A stretch of DNA of 64,000 nucleotides. Origin: Natrinema versiforme. GTDB lineage: Archaea; Halobacteriota; Halobacteria; Halobacteriales; Natrialbaceae. Under the pieces are notes generated by a model. It was not told the origin of the DNA, did not search any database, and saw only the letters and a list, made by a program, of their open reading frames with translations. Made by a program: the position numbers and the translations under genes. Shown in pieces: positions 43,535 through 51,644 of the stretch. The stretch spans positions 186,001-250,000 of the forward strand of contig NZ_CP040332.1 in NCBI RefSeq assembly GCF_005576615.1, read 5' to 3'. Every line of letters begins with the position of its first letter. The first letter of the stretch is position 1.

Positions 43535-44231
43535 CATCGTGTTCAGATAAGCTGGTTCCATGCAAAGGCGAACAATCTAAGCCACTGATCAGCAGTTTCT
43601 GCGTAGGCGTTGCTAAAGCAGTTTGAGATGGATGAAGTTCGACGTTTTATCTCACGAAAGATACGTTCGACACTGTTCCGATTTCCATGTCGTTCGTATC
43701 TGAAATCGAGGCCATGTCGTTGACAGGCATAGTTCAGTGATTTATCTCCATCGACGAGAAACACCGCATCATAGATGTCATGTTTCTTGCGTAATTCCGT
43801 GAAGAATCCACTAGCGATAACCTTATTTCTAGTCGGTTCAAGCTTTGTATAGAGCGATTCTTTGACTCTGGATCGACAGCTGCGTACAGCCAATACTGTT
43901 CATCGCTGAGCCGGATCACCGTCTCGTCAACTGCGACGTGATCCGGAGTTCGACAGGAATTGGGCTGTAAATTTGCCTTGTGAACCTAGTTATGAACAGT
44001 CGACCGAGCCCGTTCAACACCGGATATATCGATAATTCGAACAGTATTCGAAAGCGAGAGTCCAGCAAGATGGAGCTGGATACTGAGCTTCATCAACAGC
44101 CGCGGTGTTGCCTCGCGCTCCACAAAATCCAAGTCAATCTGGCCGATACTAGAACTGAGGCGTGCGTTTTCGGGCATGGATCACTTTGAAAACGCTACGT
44201 CTCACTCCTTCAACCTTATCTGAACATCACC
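43535..44231 (-). mobile_element. IS6-family element, decayed, minus orientation
   Basis: About 697 bp with matching ends (TGTTCAGATAAG inward from both sides). The transposase is broken into MPENARLSSSIGQIDLDFVE (from 44177 to a stop near 43989), a damaged first-Asp region around 43900, and an open C-terminal part 43543-43840 with FLVDGDKSLNYA and VERIFREIKRR. The left flank GCGGTGAC equals the 8-mer beside the IS6 end at 39199. No direct repeat flanks the copy itself. Confidence 0.8.
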
Positions 44232-44293
44232 AAATTCACACAGCTAATTACATAACAGCGATGCGATCAGCGTGTAATCCGTTTCAGTGACTG

Positions 44294-45466
44294 CTATAGG
44301 TCCAACCCGAACAGTGAGTTGAGGGCGAGGAGCCCGAGTCCGACTCCCAGTAACGCGATGAGAACGGCGAACGAGATCGCCCAGCCGTAGCGGTCGGCGA
44401 CCAGCCCGGTGACGACCGAACCCGTCGATGCGACGATCATGTACACCGTCCGGATGAAGCCGAATCCGACGCCGCGTTCGTCGCCGGAAAGATGATCCAT
44501 GAACCGTGGCATTACAGCAGCGCCCCACCCCATACTCAGTCCGAGCAAGACGATGCTGAGCGCGATCAGAGCGAATCGGGTCGTCGCAACAAGTAGCCCA
44601 AGCGCAGCGATTCCCGAGAGCAGGCAGAGCGCCGTCGCGCTATCGCGTCCATATCGGTCAGAGAGCGACCCGACACCGATCTGCAGAACTCCCTGAACGA
44701 GAAAGTACGCGGCGAAAAGCGTTCCCGCAACCGTTGGCGAGTAGTCCTGGTACTGAATGAGAAACGTTGGCAAGAACGACGCGATTCCTTGCCACGTGAA
44801 GTCACAGATGATGGCTACGAGGACAGTGAACGAAATCGTCGGTCTCGAGAGGATCTCGAGCAGCGGCACCAACTTCAATTTCTCACGGATCCGCTGGTTT
44901 GGATAGCGGGGTTCCGTCGGTCGAATATACCGGAAGAAGAGGACGAACACGGGTATCGAGATGACCGTCGTTAGACCGAGCGCGAGTCGCCAGCCATAGG
45001 TAGCGGCGATCCAGGTGACGACGACCGGCGTGACGAGTCCCGCGGCAGGTGCACCGCTATTGTGGATGCCGACCGCCGTTCCCAGATCGGTATACGTCCG
45101 CGTCAGCAGCGTCGTCGCGACACTGTAGTGGAGCCCAGCCGCCGCACCGAGTAACACGGTTCCGACGAAGAAGATCGCGAAGTGCGGTGCGACCACTAGA
45201 CAGAGACCGAACACTCCCGTTCCACCCACGGAAACGAGGATGACGAGGCGCTCGCCGTACCGATCGGCAAGTAATCCGCTCGGAAACTGCGTCAGGGCGT
45301 ACGCCAGCCACATACCCGTCAGAGCGGTCCCGACGACGGCGTTCGATACGCCGAGTTCGGCGGTTATGTCTGGAACGACGGGGCTGATCGCGAGCCGGCC
45401 CGCCATCGTCACGAAGAACGCGACCGTACACAGACTGAGAACGGTGTTTCGATAGGACCAGTTCAT
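44294..45466 (-). CDS. Major facilitator superfamily transporter 2 (paralogue of carrier 1)
   Basis: A 390-residue carrier with 12 predicted helices, the same length as the protein at 17514 and with matching segments throughout: LAISPVVPDITAE, FPSGLLADRYGERLV, LLGAAAGLHYSVATTLL, FTWQGIASFLPTF, GFIRTVYM. It likely has a related organic or sugar acid substrate. It starts at ATG 45466 and lies 63 bp from an IS6 end. No copy of motif 1 or 2 is seen before it, unlike its paralogue. Confidence 0.87.
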   Translation of the reverse strand: MNWSYRNTVLSLCTVAFFVTMAGRLAISPVVPDITAELGVSNAVVGTALTGMWLAYALTQFPSGLLADRYGERLVILVSVGGTGVFGLCLVVAPHFAIFFVGTVLLGAAAGLHYSVATTLLTRTYTDLGTAVGIHNSGAPAAGLVTPVVVTWIAATYGWRLALGLTTVISIPVFVLFFRYIRPTEPRYPNQRIREKLKLVPLLEILSRPTISFTVLVAIICDFTWQGIASFLPTFLIQYQDYSPTVAGTLFAAYFLVQGVLQIGVGSLSDRYGRDSATALCLLSGIAALGLLVATTRFALIALSIVLLGLSMGWGAAVMPRFMDHLSGDERGVGFGFIRTVYMIVASTGSVVTGLVADRYGWAISFAVLIALLGVGLGLLALNSLFGLDL

Positions 45467-45919
45467 ACGAAGCGAACGTCAGAGCTACCGTCGGTTTCGA
45501 TGGCTCGTTGCAGGACTCGTCGCCGGATTCCGCCACCAGTTTCGAGGAAAGCGCGACCGTGACTGAAAACGCGGCCGCTTGTTGGAGATCTGAGAGACGA
45601 AGCACTTCGCATACTACCTAATACCGGACTCGGCGCACGCTTTCTGCGCTCATTGTGCGTTCCTGAACCGGTTCTGGTTGCGGAGATACTGCATAGTTGG
45701 ATCTCTGCATGACCGCGCTATCTATTCGTAATCCGTATTGGACTCTCTCTTAGGTTACTATAAATATTCTGGATCTACGACACATTCGTCCCGATCCGCC
45801 CGGTACCGCTCTCATCCGGCCCGGCGACATCACCCGGTAGCGACTGGGGTGGTGGGTGTATCGACCGGTTCACGGAGTATGGGACCCCTGACGAACGGAC
45901 CGTCTTGAGGCCGTCTGTC
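45467..45919. other. Intergenic region between MFS carrier 2 and the Cys-rich small gene
   Basis: About 450 bp with no gene I can support. An AT-rich TTACTATAAATATTC lies at 45755-45769. None of the recurring palindromes is present. Confidence 0.45.
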
Positions 45920-46102
45920 TCACTCGTGCCAGGGACAGTTGTCGATCGGATACGTTTCGTACACCGGACAGACGTCGCTGAACTGCCGCATGAATACGCT
46001 GATCAGGATTTCGTGTTCTCTGTACGTGCACGTGTTTCGGTCAGGGTATATGTGCGGACAGTCGAAGCACTCGTCATCGTGGGTCGGATCAGATTCGACC
46101 AT
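45920..46102 (-). CDS. Small Cys-rich acidic protein
   Basis: A 60-residue protein beginning MVESDPTHDDECFDCPHIYP, with five Cys: C12, C15, C24, C45 and C55. The frame is open to 46177 with other ATGs at 46147. The order CxxC, C, C, C plus His residues suggests a zinc or Fe-S site. It lies 184 bp downstream of the FAD oxidoreductase on the same strand and may be its partner, but no family was recognised. Confidence 0.5.
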   Translation of the reverse strand: MVESDPTHDDECFDCPHIYPDRNTCTYREHEILISVFMRQFSDVCPVYETYPIDNCPWHE

Positions 46103-46286
46103 ACTTCCGGATTTCACACCCAGCGAGGAGATAGCTTTCGCGAACATGTTTTCCCGTCCCGAAACTCGAACGCTCACTCAAGTTCTCGGGATGTGCGCCC
46201 CGACGCATGCAGGTCGCGACGAAACGCGAACAGCCCAGACTTAGTAGTCCGCTGCACAGCGTTCTACCGCACGAGGGACACGGTGA

Positions 46287-47696
46287 TTACGGTTTCGTGT
46301 CTGCTGCGGCGTACTCCGCTGCGTTCTCGGCCGCAATTATACCCGTTACGAGGCTCTGTCCGAGACCGCTCTGGTAGGTGCGGTTGCTCACGTTCCCCAC
46401 GTCGACCCCCGCTGCGAATAGTCCGGGGATCGAATTTGAGTACATCTCGTCCGTTTCGAGTGGCGTGTATCCCGCATCGAAGTTCGCCGCCGAGTTACTT
46501 TGTCGAAGGACCCGCATATCCGAATCGACATCCAGGCCTCCCGTCGTAAACGTGATCGCGGGTTGGACTTCGACCGCGTAGAACGGCGGCGTCTCGATCG
46601 TGTACTGGTTGTCCGACCGCGGGGGATCTAATAGGTGCGCCTCGTCCTCTCGAATGGCCTCGTTGTACGATCGAATGGTCTCGACCGTTTGCCTCCCGTT
46701 GCCACCCCAGTCGGTAATCGTCTCCCCCAATTCGTCCAGGGTCGCACACTCCGCGACGCGTCCGTCCATCTCCCTAGCGAGTTCGACGTCTTCCCCAGCG
46801 TGACCGGCCAACGACGGACTGTCGTAGACGTCCTGGTCTAGAATGTAGTACGCGCGACCGCCCGCGTCTTTTATCGTGTCCTGCGGAAGCGCTTCTTCGA
46901 TCTCGGAGTCTGTTTCGTCAGCGAAACGGTTTCCGTCGACGCCGAGCGCGAGCGCCATCGGACCGTAGTACTGTGCCGCCTCTCGGAAGTCACTCGCCGA
47001 TATCGATGCAGGCGGTGCCGGGAGGTTGTGTCCGTAGAACTTACTCATCCCCTTCGTGGTCTTCGCACCGATGTCTACTGCCGCTTCGAGTCCATCCCCC
47101 GTGCTCCACGGGTTCGCTCGCAGCCAGAGGTTCTCGGTGTGTTCTGTGATGAACTGCTCGACCAGCCGCTCGTTGCCCTGGAACCCGCCGGTCGCCAGCA
47201 CGACCGCTTCGGTTTCGATCTTGAGCGGTTCGTTGTCGGAGCCCATGGCGACAACGCTCTCGATCTTCCCATCACGAGTACGCAGTTCGCTCACCGGGGT
47301 ACCGAGCCGGATCTCGCTCTCGTTATCCTCGACGATGTCGACCATTCGACTCGTGAACGCCTCCGGTTCAATCTTCTTGCCACTCCCGGGGATGTCGGAG
47401 GGGATGGGGTCAAGCTCCACGCCTAACTCCTCGAGCCACTCGTGTCCGTCCTCGATCGATTCGACGATGAGTTCCTGCAACACGGGATCGCCGTTCGGGA
47501 TGTCCGCTCGAACTTCCTCGATCGAGTCGTACGCCCACACTTCTCCCCCTGAGAGATACATCGAACCGCCGGCTCTCGTTCCCTTCTCCAGCACGATCAC
47601 GTCCGCGCCACATTGCTGTGCCCTCACTGCCGTGACCAGCCCAGCCATACCGGCACCGGCAATGACGATATCAGCTTCTGTGTCTCGTATGCTCAC
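46287..47696 (-). CDS. FAD-dependent oxidoreductase of the fumarate reductase/3-ketosteroid dehydrogenase type
   Basis: A 469-residue FAD_binding_2 protein. The N-terminal motif ADIVIAGAGMAGLVTAVRA and GTRAGGSMYLSGGEVW bind FAD, and VVLATGGFQGNERLV is the second nucleotide strand. The C-terminus has GLFAAGVDVGNVSNRTYQSG and GQSLVTGIIAAENAAEYA. The start is taken as GTG 47696; a TTG at 47705 is in frame. There is no signal peptide and no heme domain, so it is cytoplasmic. It could reduce or form a double bond next to a carbonyl in an organic acid. It is followed by a Cys-rich small gene and preceded by an RraA-like gene. Confidence 0.83.
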   Translation of the reverse strand: MSIRDTEADIVIAGAGMAGLVTAVRAQQCGADVIVLEKGTRAGGSMYLSGGEVWAYDSIEEVRADIPNGDPVLQELIVESIEDGHEWLEELGVELDPIPSDIPGSGKKIEPEAFTSRMVDIVEDNESEIRLGTPVSELRTRDGKIESVVAMGSDNEPLKIETEAVVLATGGFQGNERLVEQFITEHTENLWLRANPWSTGDGLEAAVDIGAKTTKGMSKFYGHNLPAPPASISASDFREAAQYYGPMALALGVDGNRFADETDSEIEEALPQDTIKDAGGRAYYILDQDVYDSPSLAGHAGEDVELAREMDGRVAECATLDELGETITDWGGNGRQTVETIRSYNEAIREDEAHLLDPPRSDNQYTIETPPFYAVEVQPAITFTTGGLDVDSDMRVLRQSNSAANFDAGYTPLETDEMYSNSIPGLFAAGVDVGNVSNRTYQSGLGQSLVTGIIAAENAAEYAAADTKP

Positions 47697-47984
47697 ACAC
47701 CTCAAATCGGATCCATGCGCAATAAGTTTTCCTCCACTCGGTCTCAGTTCCGCCGATAGAAATCGTGATCGCTGTGCGAGAAATAGCGCGAGCTCCCGTT
47801 CGAAGCGGGTTCAAGTGGCGGATCGGTTCCGAAACGTTATCGGGAACACGTTCGATCGAGACTGCTACGATTCTCACGCCGCTCGTCCGGTCGGCGGTTC
47901 GATGGGGCCGATACTCTCATCGGTGGTTCGGTGCCGAACTGTGGGCGAATCAAAGCGCACCGTCCGTCTATTGGTGACGCCGTA

Positions 47985-48674
47985 CTACTGGACCGAATCC
48001 TCGGGACCGACGACATCCATCTCCTCGTATAACTCGTTATAACCGCTAATTTCGAAGAGGTACTCTCCGGCCTCGGCCCGCTCCCGGAGATCGCTTTCGG
48101 CGGTGAGTTTCTCCTTAGAATCTTCGAGCACACGTTCGGCGCTGTCCGCCGGCACCGCCGTCACACCCTCGTCGTCTCCCACCACGATGTCGCCCGGTTT
48201 GATGCTGACATCTCCGCAGGAGACGGTGACGTTGATCGATCCGGGGTCCTGTTTGAGCGGCCCCTGGGGATGAACGCCACGCGCGTAGACAGGGAATTCC
48301 ATTTCTTCGATGTCCCGCCGATCTCGGATCGCGCCGTCAATGACGATTCCGGCGAGACCCTGTGCTTTACACGATGCACACATGAGTTCGCCGAGATGTC
48401 CTGTCTCGAGGTACCCGTTGGCATCGATGACGAGGACGTCTCCCGGTTTCGCCATTGTAATCGCTTTGTGAATGATGAGGTTATCTCCCGGAGCAGCTTT
48501 CACGGTCACTGCGCTTCCCGCCATTTCGGCGCCCTCGTAAATCGGTTTGATTCCGGAATCCATCGCAAAACCGACGTTACCAGTGACGTCCGACACGATA
48601 GAGCTCGGGATGCCCTCGAATTCCGAAACAATATCGCGATCTACCCGCTCCTCGAGCGGTTCTACCGTATGCAT
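47985..48674 (-). CDS. RraA/HMG-aldolase family protein
   Basis: A 229-residue RraA-like protein. Central motifs are GDVLVIDANGY, GHLGELMCASCKAQGLAG and VIDGAIRDRRDIEE, where the Gly-Glu-Leu and Arg-Asp residues bind metal and pyruvate. In this family HMG/CHA aldolases and oxaloacetate decarboxylases coexist with RNase E regulators. Archaea lack RNase E, so an aldolase or decarboxylase of a 4-hydroxy-2-ketoacid is more likely. It is upstream of the FAD oxidoreductase on the same strand (288 bp gap). Confidence 0.83.
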   Translation of the reverse strand: MHTVEPLEERVDRDIVSEFEGIPSSIVSDVTGNVGFAMDSGIKPIYEGAEMAGSAVTVKAAPGDNLIIHKAITMAKPGDVLVIDANGYLETGHLGELMCASCKAQGLAGIVIDGAIRDRRDIEEMEFPVYARGVHPQGPLKQDPGSINVTVSCGDVSIKPGDIVVGDDEGVTAVPADSAERVLEDSKEKLTAESDLRERAEAGEYLFEISGYNELYEEMDVVGPEDSVQ

Positions 48675-48832
48675 ATAGGCAAAATCTGAACGGAAAGCCC
48701 TTAATCTATCGGTTCACCATCGACGAGCCACTCACGGACTGTATGGGAAGTATCGATCCCTTCGGAAGTCGTGAACGCAGTTCTTGTCGGACAATCGGAC
48801 GAATCGCTGGCATCACACAGCCTGAAACGCGG

Positions 48833-48853
48833 CAGGTATAGTAGCCACTGAAA
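48833..48853 (-). repeat. AGTGGCTACTATA element, copy 1
   Basis: The minus strand reads TTTCAGTGGCTACTATACCT. It differs from the copy at 61852 in two positions over the 21-bp span. Confidence 0.5.
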
Positions 48854-48890
48854 GCCCATGCATACCTATTGCACGACGGGTTGTGATCGG

Positions 48891-48915
48891 TATGTAATTC
48901 GTTTTCTACTATAGG
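48891..48915 (+). repeat. AGTGGCTACTATA element, shortened copy 2
   Basis: TATGTAATTCGTTTTCTACT, followed by ATAGG. It matches the copy at 50978 except for a loss of five bases (AGTGG). Confidence 0.45.
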
Positions 48916-49023
48916 ATCACCGATTCCGTCGTGAACGTGACTTGGCTCTCGAGCTTCCGGAAGCTGGTCAAACGGGTTGGTGACGATTTCGACTGATCCC
49001 GTTATTCGGCTATCGCATTCGGG

Positions 49024-49953
49024 TTACTGATTTGGGGTATTAGCTTCTTCGTCAACGTTCGGCGGTCCCTCCCACTCCGACGCGTCGTCTTTCGGATCGT
49101 AGTCGATGACAGCCTTCGCGTGCTCGAGATCGAACCAGCGTGCCTTGTTGTTACTGACGGCGTAGAACACGTCGAACGTAACCGAGTCGTTTTCGAGGCA
49201 ACACTCCAGCATGTGTGCGAAGTCGCGCTGTGAGGTCCAGCTCGCGTGCATTCGCTTGACCATCTCCTGATACTCGTCGCTTCCTCGTTCCCACGAGCCC
49301 GTCTGCGACTGGTCCCACACTTCGTCCTCCGATCCGAGTTCGTGCTCCCGGCTGCGATCGACTCCCCGTTCGGCGTCGCCGTAGGGGTGATCGTACTCCT
49401 TCGTTCGAACGCTGGAAATACGGAGGCCGAACGCCTGCGAGAGGGGCCCGTCGCGTCTGACGGCCGACCGGGCGATGTTCTCCGCGAATACTTTCGTGGC
49501 GCCGTAATAGCTGTCCGGTTTAGGGAGGTCCTTGTGATCGAGCCTGAGCGGATCGTACTCACTGGGGTAGTCCTCCTCGAAGAGTTCGGGCGAATGATCC
49601 TCTTCGTAGAGACCCATGACTCGCATCGACGAGGCGAAAATCAGCTTTTCGACGCCGGCGTCCTCCATCGCCTGGATCACGTTGTACGTGCCGACGATGT
49701 TCGGTTCGATTACTTCCTCGAACTCGGCACCGGCATCCGATTGAGCGGCCAGATGGATGACTGCATCTTGGCCGTCAAATGCCGGCCGAATCTCGTCGTA
49801 GTCCGCGATGTCCGCGACGACGGTTTCGTAATCGGGGTGGTCCTGCATATCGAGAAGGGTGAATTCATATTTATCCTTCTCGACGAGATGCTCTAAAATC
49901 GCTTCCCCTGCTTCACCATACGGTCCCGTAACGAGTACATTTTGCTTGCTCAT
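49024..49953 (-). CDS. NAD-dependent epimerase/dehydratase-family protein (candidate uronate dehydrogenase)
   Basis: A 309-residue extended SDR. The cofactor motif is VLVTGPYGEAGEAILEHL (about 6-23). It then has VIHLAAQSDAG, a catalytic Ser in FASSMRVMG, and SYYGATK as YxxxK. The short length, the DIADYDEIRPAFDG segment and the SMRVMG loop resemble uronate dehydrogenases, which oxidise glucuronate or galacturonate to the aldaro-lactone. A TATA-like GTTTTAAG lies about 30 bp before the ATG at 49953. If correct it would feed the enolase/DHDPS/ALDH enzymes of the 25-39 kb island. A sugar-nucleotide epimerase is the main alternative. Confidence 0.75.
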   Translation of the reverse strand: MSKQNVLVTGPYGEAGEAILEHLVEKDKYEFTLLDMQDHPDYETVVADIADYDEIRPAFDGQDAVIHLAAQSDAGAEFEEVIEPNIVGTYNVIQAMEDAGVEKLIFASSMRVMGLYEEDHSPELFEEDYPSEYDPLRLDHKDLPKPDSYYGATKVFAENIARSAVRRDGPLSQAFGLRISSVRTKEYDHPYGDAERGVDRSREHELGSEDEVWDQSQTGSWERGSDEYQEMVKRMHASWTSQRDFAHMLECCLENDSVTFDVFYAVSNNKARWFDLEHAKAVIDYDPKDDASEWEGPPNVDEEANTPNQ

Positions 49954-50067
49954 CTTCGATCGAGAGTATACAGGACTAGTACTTAAAACATTCTGTCAGC
50001 TGGCCTGGTGCTGGCAAAAAGCTCCGGTATCATCGGAATCAAAATTACCCTGCTCATTTACACGCCC

Positions 50068-50742
50068 ATGCCACTCGATTTCGAGTCGTTCACCCTGGCA
50101 GCAGCGACGGCGGACCTCGCCGAGGAACCGGACGCCCGCGAACACGCCGACGCGGTCGAATTTCGGATGGATCTTGCGGATTCTCCAGTCGCTGCATTCG
50201 AGGAGTACGACGGCGAACTTCCGCTCATCGCCACGAATCGTGCCGAGTGGGAGGGCGGCGAGGCGTCGAACGAAGGCCGTATCGACGCGTTGGAGACAGC
50301 AGTCGGTTATGACGCGGTCGAGGCAGTCGATATCGAACTCGCGTCGCTGAACGAAGGCGACGGCCGCGACCTCCTCAACGCGGCGGCCGATCACGACGTC
50401 TCCGTCATCGTCTCGACCCACGACTTTGAGGAGACCCCCTCGAAAGCGGAACTGGATCGGCTGCTCACGGAAGCGAGAGAATACGGCGACGTGGCCAAAC
50501 TCGCCGTCACGGCCCACGACCCCGATGATACGCTCGCCCTCCTAGAGACGACTCGTCGACACGCAGCGCAGGGAGATCCGGTTGCCACCATGTCGATGGG
50601 GCCGGTCGGCGGTCACACCCGCGCAGTGGCCGTCGTGTACGGTTCGCGTATCGGATACGCACCGGTCGACCCAGAAAAGGCGACTGCACCTGGCCAGTAT
50701 GATGTCGAGACGCTCCGACAGCTCGTCGAACAGCTCTCCTGA
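50068..50742 (+). CDS. aroD: Type I 3-dehydroquinate dehydratase
   Basis: A 224-residue type I dehydroquinase. It has VEFRMDLAD, VIVSTHDFEETPS with the catalytic His, DVAKLAVTAHD with the Schiff-base Lys, and MGPVGGHTRAVAVVYGSRI followed by the Gln of ATAPGQ. It interconverts 3-dehydroquinate and 3-dehydroshikimate in the shikimate pathway or in quinate breakdown. The ATG at 50068 is used; the frame extends to 50008. It is alone here, without aroE or aroC, but two archaeal shikimate-kinase-like genes lie 11-13 kb away. It may be a second, catabolic copy. Confidence 0.9.
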   Translation: MPLDFESFTLAAATADLAEEPDAREHADAVEFRMDLADSPVAAFEEYDGELPLIATNRAEWEGGEASNEGRIDALETAVGYDAVEAVDIELASLNEGDGRDLLNAAADHDVSVIVSTHDFEETPSKAELDRLLTEAREYGDVAKLAVTAHDPDDTLALLETTRRHAAQGDPVATMSMGPVGGHTRAVAVVYGSRIGYAPVDPEKATAPGQYDVETLRQLVEQLS

Positions 50743-50977
50743 TCGACGTTTCTCCCGATCGATCGGACGAAAGATCCGTCACGGACGGGAAACAGGCAAA
50801 TAGGATCCCACTCGTCCTCACCGACATCTCTCGAACGCTCGACCGCCAAGCAGCGAATCCTTCGACACGGTGGCGGACAGTCCGAAAACGGACTGCGGAC
50901 GCGTTGCTGTCGAACCGTAACGCTATCGGTGCCACTGAACGTCACTGCATACCTGATCGTACGGCCGCGTTTCGATT

Positions 50978-51005
50978 TATGTAACTCATTTTAGTGGCTA
51001 CTATA
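50978..51005 (+). repeat. AGTGGCTACTATA element, copy 3
   Basis: TATGTAACTCATTTTAGTGG followed by CTACTATA. It is the full-length relative of the shortened copy at 48891. Confidence 0.5.
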
Positions 51006-51390
51006 ACTCGCCGACGTGCACGTCGCGGGCGGATCCTTCTCGTTCGAGAAAGAGAATCGAATGCCACCGAGTGGTGCGATCGTCGACCTTCAGCTGAACT
51101 ACACGTGGTCTCAGCCTCGTGCACTCGCGGTCGGTCACGAATGTGGATTGTTGAACGCAGCGGTGAGCGCTGTGAACCCGCTCAAGCGGGTCCACTCGCT
51201 CGGACGGTGGCTCCTTCGGCGCATCAGGGTGTCTCAACGGATGAACTGACCAGTCTCTCAGACCGTCTTACCTTCGGCGACGGAACCTCCGCAATCCTGG
51301 GCGAAAGAGACACTGACGCGTGACCGGACTGCGTCGCAGCGGCTATCGTCACTCACGTAGGGATAGGTTCAATATCGTTGAATCGAGGCA

Positions 51391-51410
51391 TCACAAACAT
51401 ATGATTGTAA
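51391..51410. promoter_or_regulatory. Operator-like site, motif 1
   Basis: TCACAAACATATGATTGTAA, centred on CATATG. Confidence 0.5.
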
Positions 51411-51545
51411 ACGATGGTGACTATAATGGAGAATCAGAGAATCTACCCGCGAATCGGAGCGTTACCTCTGAACGTGTGGGATCTCGAGGTTGCCCTGGTG
51501 GGACAATCACCTAAGTACTGTCTTCAAGAATGTGGAATTCGTGTC

Positions 51546-51565
51546 TTACGTCCATATGGATGTAA
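51546..51565. promoter_or_regulatory. Operator-like site, motif 1 (most symmetric copy)
   Basis: TTACGTCCATATGGATGTAA is an almost perfect 20-bp palindrome, one mismatch between arms. Confidence 0.6.
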
Positions 51566-51644
51566 AGATACTATCGTGAGTGGTCTCAGCGTGATCGATC
51601 AAACGGAAACAAGGGAAAGAACACCTTTTTTCGAATATGGTGAT

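Larger units (their letters stand above)
48675..49023. other. Intergenic region with two copies of the AGTGGCTACTATA element
   Basis: About 350 bp upstream of the rraA-like gene. It carries a minus-strand copy of the repeated element at 48833-48853 and a shortened plus-strand copy at 48891-48915. No gene was seen. Confidence 0.5.
50743..51644. other. 900-bp convergent intergenic region with operator-like sites
   Basis: The region lies between the 3' ends of aroD and IclR 3 and has no supported gene. It holds one AGTGGCTACTATA element (50978-51005) and two motif 1 palindromes (51391-51410, 51546-51565). A 62-codon frame at 51061-51249 has no recognisable family. Operators in a convergent gap suggest a lost gene or an unannotated RNA. 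Confidence 0.5.

Noticed and set aside
51061-51249. 62-codon frame between aroD and IclR 3
   Set aside because: No recognised family, no promoter at the right distance and basic composition unlike the neighbouring proteins.
51628-51638. T-run (CACCTTTTTT) as a terminator
   Set aside because: It lies on the plus strand just beyond the end of a minus-strand gene, so the orientation is wrong for IclR 3.
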